64,000 nucleotides of DNA from Xiphophorus maculatus (Eukaryota > Chordata > Actinopteri > Cyprinodontiformes > Poeciliidae). Shown piece by piece: positions 48,801 through 60,800 of the stretch. The notes under the pieces are model-generated. The model worked only from the letters and a program-made list of their open reading frames with translations. It was not told where the DNA came from and did no database searches. Location of the stretch: assembly GCF_002775205.1 (NCBI RefSeq), contig NC_036443.1, positions 30,319,717 to 30,383,716 on the forward strand, read 5' to 3'. Both the position numbers and the translations under genes were made by a program. Every line of letters begins with the position of its first letter. Within the stretch, counting starts at the first letter, position 1.

Positions 48801-51800
48801 CTGGAGCATGACAGTGATTTTACGCACAGCAGAGTGTGACGCGTTCCCACCGACGACAAACAGGTTGATGTTCTGCAGGATGGAGCCGTGAACGTTGGCG
48901 GCTTCACACTGATAGATGGCCGTGTCAGAAACGACCACGTCCCTCAGGATCAGCGCGCTGCCGGTCACGCTGCGGCGAGGATCCTCGTCCACCGCTGCCC
49001 AGGGATTTACGCCGAAAAGAAAAATGGCGGAGGAGGAGAGAGAAGAAGAAAAACCGGCACAATAAGAAGGCAACTCTTCCTGCTGCTGGCTCGCTGCATC
49101 AGCGATGATTATTTGCAATCAGAGTTCTGTGAAGGACTGGCACATAAACTGTCCCAGAGGTTATCGCGATAAACAATAATATTGTTGCTTTGAGACCATT
49201 TTAAGGCAACATAATGGTAAATGTATGATAATAATACAAAAACACATTCTCAAGATCAATAAGCTTTAAATTCTAACCAACATCAACGACATTTTAAATA
49301 TCCAAAATAAATAAATAAAACAAACAACAAATAAAATTCATTCTAAAGACTCTGAAAACAAAATTATTCTAAATAATTTACAAAACTCCAGACTGAAAAC
49401 TTTCATCCTCCAGTTTTTGGTAGAAAAAAACAATGTCAAGAAAATCCGAGCTCATCCCACTTCCCCATGCTGGAGATTTTAGTTTAACAGTAATAATAAA
49501 TAAAGTTATCTTTAAAATGAATCACTCAAGTGACATCAAGGCCCAACAGTAGACTTAAGTGTCAATAAAGTTAGTTTAACAGTAATAATAAATAAAGTTA
49601 TCTTTAAAATGAATCACTCAAGTGATATCTAGGCCCAACAGTAGACTTAAGTGTCAATAAAATAAATCTGGTTGTGTGTGTTGTTTTTGTCTCATGCAAA
49701 CTTTGCTTTAATTCTACTTTTTTCTATCTAATCATAAGAAATCATAGTCAGTCAGAAAGAGTCATTAAACAGGAAAAGCAGGTTTCCTGGAAAAAGAGGA
49801 AGTAAGTTCCAGCCTGCAGATTTATAAAAAATAGCTGAGACTATTCCTTATTTTAAATCATGAAAGTTTAAAGAATGAAATCTAAACATTTTGGTAATTT
49901 GATAAGATTCAAAGTAAAATACTTATATTAATATTGGTTTACTTGTAATAATATTTACACGAACATTTGTGGGAACACTTACAAGAAAAACAAGTAACTG
50001 TAACTTTGGCATCAAATAATTAGAATCATGTATTATTCTTGGTTTCTTTTCAGAAAAACATCTGTAATAACTCACATTAAGATTATAATAAGTATAATTA
50101 ATAAGTTATGGTTATAAAATCATAAATGAATGATAAATCAGAGAAGCTGAAGAAAATAAATGTGATATAAGTTATGGTTATAAAATTATAAATGAATGCT
50201 AAATCAGAGAAGCTAAAGAAAATAAATGTGATATAAATGTGATTTTGACATTGAACTTGAAATGGTGTAAAAAGGTGTAACTGCAATTAAACATCACTGA
50301 TATGTTGGAGGTAGAGAGTAGGTGAAAGGTGAAAGGCAAGGAACTAACAGGAGAGCAGAGATGATCAACGCCTTATTTAGAGAGTAGGTGAAAGGTTGTG
50401 CAGGCAATGGACATAGGAGGTTGAGCAACCCTGAGACATTAGCACAGACATCAGGAAATGTCTGTAAGACAGTGATGGATATGAGATCATCTGTCTGAGC
50501 AGTCAGAAACCCTATAAAAGGTGAGTGCAAAAGAGGAACCGTTCGTTGGATCCTCCGGGCAGCTTCGAGCCAAGAGATGGACAAAGAACTCTGCAGCTGA
50601 AGAAGAGCCGGGGCCACGGAGCCGAAGACTGTCCTGCTCATGCATGGGGACCAACCCGTCTGGCCCACAACCTGTGGCTTCGAATCGCACTTCTCTCATC
50701 GGCTGGGTTCAGACCCCAAAGACAAAGATGAAGACAAAGGCAAAGACAAAGAAGAAGAACTGGTGCCTTCCTTCCTGCCAGCACCAAGTCCTGTGTGACC
50801 TCACCATCCATGCGGAGAGGAGGCTCATCAGACCTACAGAGATTCCTGCCTTCGCTGATCAACATCTTCCTCCTGCTGCAACACCTTCTTCATCATCAGA
50901 CCTGCGGAGATCCTGGCCTTCATCGATCGGCGTCTTCCTCCTGCTGCAACACCTTCTTCATCATCAGACCTGCGGAGATCCTGGCCTTCATCGATCGGCG
51001 TCTTCCTCCTGCTGCAACACCTTCTTCATCATCAGACCTGCGGAGATCCTGGCCTTCATCGATCGGCGTCTTCCTCCTGCTGCAGCACCTTCTTCGTCGT
51101 CGTGCCAGGTCTGGGGTTCGAGGCGCCAGGCTCCGTCCGTCTCTCTCAAAGGTTCCTTTTTTTTAGTTCTTAGTATCAGCAGTAGGGAAAGACAGACTAG
51201 ATGATTGATTTTACTTATTTGATTATTTCTGCTACTGAATTAAGCTGTACTGACCCTTGCAAAAATGCCTTACTAATAAAATATTTAGCATAAAGAAAAT
51301 CTAAAAGATGTTGTGGACATTCAGTTAATGAGTCACCTTAAAGTTCTTTGATGGTTGTAAAATAGCTGTGATGTTTGATTCTGGAGAGGAAAAAGTTTAA
51401 AATGTTTTTAAGTTGCTGGTAGCCCAAATTTAAAACGTCATCCTTGGGACTCGCCCGAGTCACTAAAACCTACCTGGTTCAATAACAAATGCAAGTTGTA
51501 AAATAAGAGAACGAGCGACCGTTAACAGGTGTGCTCTGTGAAACTAGTTGGCTGTAGGCTGCTCAGTCTGGCTAATTCACAGGGGGAAGAAGGGTGAGAC
51601 ACCTGGATGTAGGCCGTTAAAAATCAGGTGAATCGTTTCTCGAAACCAGCTTAAACAGAGTTTACTTCAGTTCTGGACAGGGTAAATCCCGGCAGATTTA
51701 GGAAACTCAATTAACCCGTTAGATGGAGAGCTGGTAGCACATCTCCCCTCTCAGAAGAGGAAGTACGAGAGTGAGAGTAGAGACAGAAAGGAGGGGGGGG

Positions 51801-54800
51801 GGTGTTGCGCAACAACAAGTGGCGCCCAACGTGGGGCCCAGACTAACGGAGTAGGAGGGCCCTATGCCAAGTCAGTGAAAACAGATGTGAGGATCTGAAT
51901 AGCTCACTTGGTTTGTTAACTCTTAGGGAATAGAGTTAATGGTGACTGATATGGCCGTCAGTCACAACCCTTGCAGTAACTGTATGGCATACAGGTGAGG
52001 GAAAGCTTCTACTGAGGATAAATGACCGGATCCAGACAGTGAAGCTAGTAGCCAACATAGTCTAGACCCATCCCTGCTCGAAGCGCAAAGAGAGGCTTTG
52101 GGGGATAGACAACTCGAACCGACAGAGAGACGGAGTGATGGATGATCACTTCGAGGAGGAAAATCTGGGGAAGAAACCGGAGGAAGCCGGCCGCCCAGAT
52201 CGTTTGGAAAAGGAGGAGACCTCAACAGAACTGCATCAACTTTCTACACAGCTACTGTGACTCAGACCTGAAGCAAGGGGGGACGTTGGTTCCAAGAATG
52301 AGGAACTGAAACATCAACCCCTGACAAAGGAAAGTTGGCTCAGTCTTGCTGGAGTGGTTCGTGATGTAATGCTGACAAGAAAAGAAAAGACCAGCCTGCA
52401 AGCATGCACAAGAAACACAGAAAAGTATCATCAGCTGACGATGGATGAGGAAGCACACCGCGTCCTCCACTGCAGCCATCGAGAAGACATCCGGCAACAG
52501 AGGAACAAACACCAGCAGCTGACATCATCACACAGACGCAGACATGGTTAAAGACATCCTGCTGGACCCGGAGCTTGAAATTGGGCCAGCACAACCCACC
52601 AGTAAGAAACGACCGCAAGCGACATCTGAGAAGCCAGGACAACTGGAAGGGGCAATCTACACCGATGGATCCAGAAAGGGGTCCGACCAGTCGGCATACT
52701 GGGGATTTATTCTGAAGCAAGATGGCAAAGAGAGATGCCGTCAGAAAGGAAAAGCTCCCGGTAGTGCTCAAGCCGGAGAAGTAACGGCAGTACTGGAAGG
52801 ATTGCTGGAGCTGGTGAAAAGGAAAATCAAGAGTGCCAGACCCGAGAGAAGCAGCTTGAGAGTGCGAGAGGGAAACAAGTAGCTCATCACAACTTATGGA
52901 AGAAGAAAGCAGAACTGAGGCTCCGCCCGAAACTTGAGGTGCAGCGACAAGGCGCACACCTGAGAAGAAGCCCTATGGAGGGGCAAAGATGACGACCTTT
53001 CGTGCCACTAAGAAAGGTTGTCTCTGCCGGTGTCGAGGTGGGACAGAACACCTAAGGACAGGTGGTCCTAGAGTAGCACGGGGACCAGGTAGTACGGTGC
53101 GTGCATAAGGCCCTCGAATATGCAGGCGTGCTACACCCCCGTGAAGAACTGAGCAAGCAGGACTGCTGGATGTCCCTTCAGCCCATCCGATGCAGCTGTG
53201 TGACTTTGAGGTATGTGGTCGATACGCAGGGCACCCAGGGCAGCGGATGGAAGGTTTGTTCATCAAGAGCACAGTCCCATGGGGTTCAGTCTGCATGGAT
53301 GTAGCAGAGCCAATGGGGATAACAGGAAAGAGAGGTGAGAAGTACCTCTTGGTGCTGATGGACACAGTGACAACTGCTAGAAGAGCAGGTCTTCCCCTGC
53401 AGAGGAACTCCGTTCACGTCACAGAAAGCAGGGAGGCGAAGACACTTCTCCTTTTTGCTCAGAGGAGGAAAAGGGAAGTTGCAGCTCAAAGTGTCACTGA
53501 AAACAGGGCAGAGAGTTTGGATTAAAGCTCAAGATCGGCCTGCAGCTACGGGGATCAAGCTGAGATTCAACGCCCAAGATTTTGTAAAGTAAGTACTGAA
53601 CTTCAACACAGTACTACTGATGAAGAAAGGGGTCCATGAGGAAGCAGTGCTCAAGCCAGTTCTTAGCTACAGCAAACCAGAACATTACGAGAAGATGGCC
53701 AGAGAATCAAGCACCATGCCATCCTACAGTAGACTGGCCACTATTACAGGAAGGTTGCCGTTCAAAGAACAACTTCAAGGCTTTGGACTGGGAGGGCCGT
53801 GAAGAAATTGGATTATGCTAAAGAAGAACTCCTGTCACAACCTGATGGATTAAAATGGAAAAGGATCATGATTACGGATAAAGCGTCATGATGCTTATGC
53901 TTTTTGCTTTGCTCTGCTGAACAGCCAGAATTTTTTTTTTGTTTGAGGCCTTCTGTCTCAGCCCATCTTCCCTTCCCTAAAGAACCATTCCACATCCTGA
54001 AGAACCGACAGTTCATCCAGCGAAGGTTCCTGTAGAAGAATCAGAGCGATCCAAGTTTTCTTCGACATTCATCACCTCATGGGGGAAATCAAAACTCCAA
54101 GGAGGGGGTGTCAAGAGAAGTGGAGTTTTGATGACTACACTGAGCCCTCTGTGACAACTGAGGATGAAGAATCTGCATCTTCACATCCCAGACGAACATC
54201 TTCTCTTTCCAGGGGATGAGGACGGCGAACTGCAGGAGGGTGATGGACTCCCAGCATGTGAAAGGTCTGACCTCGTGGAGGGGGTGTCAAGAAAATCCGA
54301 GCTCATCCCACTTCCCCATGCTGGAGATTTTAGTTTAACAGTAATAATAAATAAAGTTATCTTTAAAATGAATCACTCAAGTGACATCAAGGCCCAACAG
54401 TAGACTTAAGTGTCAATAAAGTTAGTTTAACAGTAATAATAAATAAAGTTATCTTTAAAATGAATCACTCAAGTGATATCTAGGCCCAACAGTAGACTTA
54501 AGTGTCAATAAAATAAATCTGGTTGTGTGTGTTGTTTTTGTCTCATGCAAACTTTGCTTTAATTCTACTTTTTTCTATCTAATCATAAGAAATCATAGTC
54601 AGTCAGAAAGAGTCATTAAACAGGAAAAGCAGGTTTCCTGGAAAAAGAGGAAGTAAGTTCCAGCCTGCAGATTTATAAAAAATAGCTGAGACTATTCCTT
54701 ATTTTAAATCATGAAAGTTTAAAGAATGAAATCTAAACATTTTGGTAATTTGATAAGATTCAAAGTAAAATACTTATATTAATATTGGTTTACTTGTAAT

Positions 54801-57800
54801 AATATTTACACGAACATTTGTGGGAACACTTACAAGAAAAACAAGTAACTGTAACTTTGGCATCAAATAATTAGAATCATGTATTATTCTTGGTTTCTTT
54901 TCAGAAAAACATCTGTAATAACTCACATTAAGATTATAATAAGTATAATTAATAAGTTATGGTTATAAAATCATAAATGAATGATAAATCAGAGAAGCTG
55001 AAGAAAATAAATGTGATATAAGTTATGGTTATAAAATTATAAATGAATGCTAAATCAGAGAAGCTAAAGAAAATAAATGTGATATAAATGTGATTTTGAC
55101 ATTGAACTTGAAATGGTGTAAAAAGGTGTAACTGCAATTAAACATCACTGATATGTTGGAGGTAGAGAGTAGGTGAAAGGTGAAAGGCAAGGAACTAACA
55201 GGAGAGCAGAGATGATCAACGCCTTATTTAGAGAGTAGGTGAAAGGTTGTGCAGGCAATGGACATAGGAGGTTGAGCAACCCTGAGACATTAGCACAGAC
55301 ATCAGGAAATGTCTGTAAGACAGTGATGGATATGAGATCATCTGTCTGAGCAGTCAGAAACCCTATAAAAGGTGAGTGCAAAAGAGGAACCGTTCGTTGG
55401 ATCCTCCGGGCAGCTTCGAGCCAAGAGATGGACAAAGAACTCTGCAGCTGAAGAAGAGCCGGGGCCACGGAGCCGAAGACTGTCCTGCTCATGCATGGGG
55501 ACCAACCCGTCTGGCCCACAACCTGTGGCTTCGAATCGCACTTCTCTCATCGGCTGGGTTCAGACCCCAAAGACAAAGATGAAGACAAAGGCAAAGACAA
55601 AGAAGAAGAACTGGTGCCTTCCTTCCTGCCAGCACCAAGTCCTGTGTGACCTCACCATCCATGCGGAGAGGAGGCTCATCAGACCTACAGAGATTCCTGC
55701 CTTCGCTGATCAACATCTTCCTCCTGCTGCAACACCTTCTTCATCATCAGACCTGCGGAGATCCTGGCCTTCATCGATCGGCGTCTTCCTCCTGCTGCAA
55801 CACCTTCTTCATCATCAGACCTGCGGAGATCCTGGCCTTCATCGATCGGCGTCTTCCTCCTGCTGCAACACCTTCTTCATCATCAGACCTGCGGAGATCC
55901 TGGCCTTCATCGATCGGCGTCTTCCTCCTGCTGCAGCACCTTCTTCGTCGTCGTGCCAGGTCTGGGGTTCGAGGCGCCATGCTCCGTCCGTCTCTCTCAA
56001 AGGTTCCTTTTTTTTAGTTCTTAGTATCAGCAGTAGGGAAAGACAGACTAGATGATTGATTTTACTTATTTGATTATTTCTGCTACTGAATTAAGCTGTA
56101 CTGACCCTTGCAAAAATGCCTTACTAATAAAATATTTAGCATAAAGAAAATCTAAAAGATGTTGTGGACATTCAGTTAATGAGTCACCTTAAAGTTCTTT
56201 GATGGTTGTAAAATAGCTGTGATGTTTGATTCTGGAGAGGAAAAAGTTTAAAATGTTTTTAAGTTGCTGGTAGCCCAAATTTAAAACGTCATCCTTGGGA
56301 CTCGCCCGAGTCACTAAAACCTACCTGGTTCAATAACAAATGCAAGTTGTAAAATAAGAGAACGAGCGACCGTTAACAGGTGTGCTCTGTGAAACTAGTT
56401 GGCTGTAGGCTGCTCAGTCTGGCTAATTCACAGAGGGAAGAAGGGTGAGACACCTGGATGTAGGCCGTTAAAAATCAGGTGAATCGTTTCTCGAAACCAG
56501 CTTAAACAGAGTTTACTTCAGTTCTGGACAGGGTAAATCCCGGCAGATTTAGGAAACTCAATTAACCCGTTAGATGGAGAGCTGGTAGCACATCTCCCCT
56601 CTCAGAAGAGGAAGTACGAGAGTGAGAGAGCAGAGACAGAAAGGAGGGGGGGGGGTGTTGCGCAACAACAACAATAAATCATGTAGATGAAAATTATTCT
56701 GTTTTTTTTATTTTATTTATTTATCAGGTGATTAACTGATTTATTGCTTATTGGGACAAGTTTCTTTCTATCTTCTTTATTCCTATTTTTTCCCATTTTC
56801 TGTTTAGTGACTGAATTATTACCACCATTTTGAGCCATTTGTTACTAAATTCCCCGTTTTAAACTTCTTCTGTCCTCCATTACTGGTCTGAGTTAACTGT
56901 GGCAGAGAAACCTTTAATGCATTTCAGTTGTTTTTATCTTGTACGTTAATTTAATTACTTATCTGTTTGTTTTTAGATGCTGCTGCTTTAAATCGTTAAT
57001 TCGGCCTGAACTGTGTTCCTCTGATCTGCGCTCCACGTTTCTGTCTTTATCTTATTGTGTTTGTGTTTTTCAGTTGCTTCTGCTCTCAGACTGTTTCCCT
57101 TCATGGACAATAAAATGTTTGTCATGTTATTTTTCATTCTGGTCTTCTTTTAAAACAGTTTTCTGTATTTTTGAAGGTTCTTTCTTTTCTTTATTTCTTA
57201 TTTCATAATTTGTTTCTTGGATTCTTTGCACATTGTTTATTTTCACCCCATCTTTAATTTATCGTCCTAGATCAAAATGTCTTAATCTTTCCTCTTTACT
57301 TAATCTTTGTGTTTTACCCAAACTTCCTACTTTTTTTATCCTCTTGTCCTTTCATTTATATCTTTTTTCTTTTTTCCTTTCGTGTCTTCAGTTTTATATT
57401 TTTCTCCGGTGGAAAGTGTCTTTCTCTGGACGTTTATCTAAAACGTTTCTGTCTGGGTAAGGCTGATCTTATTTTGCTCTTCGGGACAGAAGTCAGACTG
57501 AGCGGTGCCAGATCGTCTCTAATGTTCGTCTCAACCTTTAAATTACAGGATAATGAAATCAAAGAGAAACTGAATGAAAGGAAATGTTTCAGGTCACTTG
57601 TTCCTTCAGAATAATTTCTGTATGACTTTGTAAGTCTTCTTTACAAAAGAAAAGATTAATTCTGATCAGTTAAATTAGCATTTTTGGTTGTTTTTATGAT
57701 AAATATTCGGTTTAAAGTAGTAAAAGGACAGGGTGAATTGTGACCCACCTGTGAGCGGCTCGCCGTTGATTCTCCAGGTGATGGCGGGTTCGGGATTCCC

Positions 57801-60800
57801 CTTGGCCAGGCAGTCCAGCCTCACGGTTTCCCCCGGCGCGTACGTCAGCTCTGGGAACTCCTTCACCCAGTAGGGAGCCGCTGGACAGACACACAGACTT
57901 TACCGTCATAAAACATTCAAAATAAGTGAAATTTCATTTAAGGCTTTAATAATTATAAAATAAATTAACAAGTAGGGATCAAGAACCGTTTCTCAGTAGT
58001 TCATTTACTTATCGGCTTCTGTAACGTGAGACGTATTTGTGTGAAGATGTAACATATATATAAATATCTCATATGTTTTATGTTGTTATAACATAAGAAA
58101 GAAGAACAACAAACTTAAGTCTGAAGGTGCGACTCGCTCAGAGAACAAAGCATAGAACTAGATTAAATAGATCGACCTTTATGGATCGGATCGGTTTCTC
58201 CTTTAACTGTTCTATTCAAACCATATTTGTTTCATCTTCTGATTGTCCTGGCGTCTTTTTTCACCTTTGACCTTCTGACTAGAGCATGCAGAGCCAGAGA
58301 GCGTTGAACTGTGTGACTCCGTGTTGAACCTGCTGGTTTGTCTTTGTGTTGCTGAAATGTTTTCGTTTCTCTTTCACCTTTCACAGTGACGGTGAAGGAA
58401 TGTGTAGCATTCCCGTGGACGTTGTGCGCCCTGCACCGGTACTCGCCGTCGTCGTCCTCGGTGATGCTGTCAAAGTAAAGCCAGCGGTCGAAGCTGTCCA
58501 GCGAGGCACTCGTGGTCTTCAGGTCGCCGTCCGTCTTCTGCCACTCCACCCAGGGAGTCGGCCTGCAGAGACGCAGGGCAGGAAGAAACAAAACGGCCTG
58601 ATGAGGTCAACCCGAATGACGGGAATCAGATGTGAATAAATGCAGATAATCACAGGAATTAAGCAGACTGTCGAGTCATGTGGGGTCATGTGAGGTCATG
58701 TGGGGTCAATGTGGGGTCATGTGAGGTCATGTGGGGTCCTGTGGGGTCAATGTGAGGTCCTGTGGGGTCAATGTGAGGTCATGTGGGGTCAATGTGGGGT
58801 CATGTGAGGTCATGTGGGGTACCCCAGGACTCAATCCCAGGACCCCTCTTATTTAATATCTGCACTAGCTCAGGTTATAACAGGAAATACGATTAGCTAC
58901 CATAGCTACGGGGATGATACACAGCTCTACATCTCAAAGTCACCAGGTGACTCTGAACCGTCCAATCACTGAACAGATAAATGGATGTACCAAAACTTTC
59001 TCTTGCTGAACAGAAACAAAACTGAAGTTATTATCTATGGACCTAAAGAGGAATGATCTAGAGTTATAGATCTAGAGTCAACACACAGCTTCAGTTATTA
59101 CAGCTGGAAACTAGAGATCAGGCTGACCTCTGACCTCTGACCTGTACCTTCAGAGCCACATAAAGTCGGTTCCAAAGTCGACCTTCTGTCACCGGAGGAA
59201 AATCTCCAGGACTGAAGTCTCAGATCAGAGAAACTTTAGTTTCTCTTTAGTGGCTTTGATTCATGCAGCAGGTCTGACTGACAAACCAACGGTCCAGAAC
59301 GCTGCTGCTGGAGTTCTGACCAGAACCAGGAGGATAGAGACACCACCCGGTTCTACAGTCATTCACTGAGAGAAAAGATGTTAAACTACTGCTCGTAGTT
59401 TATAAATCGCTGAACGGCTTCAGTCCCTTGTCCTTCACACTGGCATCAAATGGTGAAACTTCCTCACCAACATGCAGTCCAGCTCTACAGAGCTCTGCTA
59501 ACGAGCTAGCTGAGCTGAACCAGAGAGAAATCTACGAGTTGCAGGACACGGCCATCACTTTGCCCTGCTGTGTGGCATCAGAACTGGAGGTAGAGAGATA
59601 AAGAAAGTTTCTGCGTCCTTTACCCAAAGTTCAACACTCTTGCATCAAAAGACTGAATTCCCTCCTCATGCAATCAGGTTTGCCAGTCTTGCTAATGACC
59701 AAGTTATGTGATTCAGGCATGTTGATAAAAGACGCACCAAAGAGATGCTGAACTTTCAGTCATACTTTATAAATACTGAACACACACACACTTCAGCAAA
59801 GCATTCTGGGATTCTTACAGGCCTTTGGGGATACATTCGAGGGTGACACTTTGACCCCTGAGGGCCTGCACTGCGGTGTGGGAGCCATGGGGTTGGAGTA
59901 AATCTGGTTTTCTTCCACGAACGACTTCGTTACCTGGGAAAGAAAAACAAGAATCCATAAGGCGATAGTCCGGTAGACCCGGTTCTACTGGAACCAGAAC
60001 TCCATCATCTGCTCCACCTCCAGCGGCTGTGGTTCTCGTGAGTCAAACCAACCTGTTCCCCTCCTGGCCTGTGGGGGCGCTGCACCAAGAACCACTGAAG
60101 GAAATGACACATAAACCTCTGAAGACACTGAGAGCAACTTCCTTCTTCACCACATGGAAACAAGATGGAGGATTTTAGTGTTGGAGGATTTCTCTTCAGT
60201 CTTTGGCTGAAGACCAGGAGCCATTTCTGCTGCTAAGCTAGCACATTTGTTTTGTTTTGTTTGCATTTACCCAGAATGCCCTGCGCTGTAGTCCACTTCC
60301 TGCTTGTGGAGCGAACTGTCCGGTCCGCTTGGCGTTTACACATGCATTCAAAGTTCACTTTAATCAAACTGAGACCGAGGTGTACAGGCGGACCAGAGTT
60401 AGATTCTTTGGCTGCAGTGTGAACGTAGCCATAGATGTGCCAGGCGAGTGAACATATGGTGTGTGAGTGTGTGTGGGGGTGTGTGTGTGTGTGTGTGAGC
60501 CCTTACTTGATTGGACGGTGAGCCTAGCCACAGTCACTGGGATAATAGTCCTGGCTGCAGTGTACTGGGCGTAGCAGTTGTAGTCGCTTCTGCTGTCGGT
60601 CTTAATGAGGTTGGCGAAGTACAAGTTTCCGTCCAGGCCGATCATCACTCTCTCATTCTGGGGAATGTGACGCATCTCTGTGGAAAACAGAGAAATTCAA
60701 ACTTCATTTTGTAAGATCTGCGGTGAAACCACTCCAACAAGTCACTAAATACAAACACAAATTTAAAAAGAAAAAAACCTGAGACATCTCTGACTGGACG

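Larger units (their letters stand above)
49434..56670 (+). mobile_element. Recent, internally defective endogenous retrovirus
   Basis: A provirus of 7237 bases in plus orientation, antisense to l1cam, in the intron between Ig4a and Ig4b. It has two ~2.38 kb LTRs beginning TGTCAAGAAAATCCG and ending GCGCAACAACA, a 4-bp ACAA duplication at 49430-49433 and 56671-56674, a primer-binding site at 51820 and a polypurine tract just before the 3' LTR. The interior is only 2.47 kb and carries pol fragments with no long gag, pol or env frame. Family placement is open: 4-bp duplication and a Lys-type primer site fit several retrovirus groups, including foamy-like ones. Confidence 0.92.

Noticed and set aside
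50521-51204. A 227-residue plus-strand frame, repeated at 55372-56055.
   Set aside because: It lies inside the LTRs and runs through a 68-bp tandem repeat that cycles all three frames. No family resemblance, so it is not called as a gene.
52340-52957. A 205-residue minus-strand open frame in the provirus interior.
   Set aside because: It is antisense to the recognisable RNase H-like segment and has no recognisable domain.
50521-56055. A segmental duplication of 4851 bp carrying two copies of the same genes.
   Set aside because: The duplicated blocks end at TG/CA, are flanked by a 4-bp target duplication and enclose a primer-binding site and polypurine tract, so they are LTRs.
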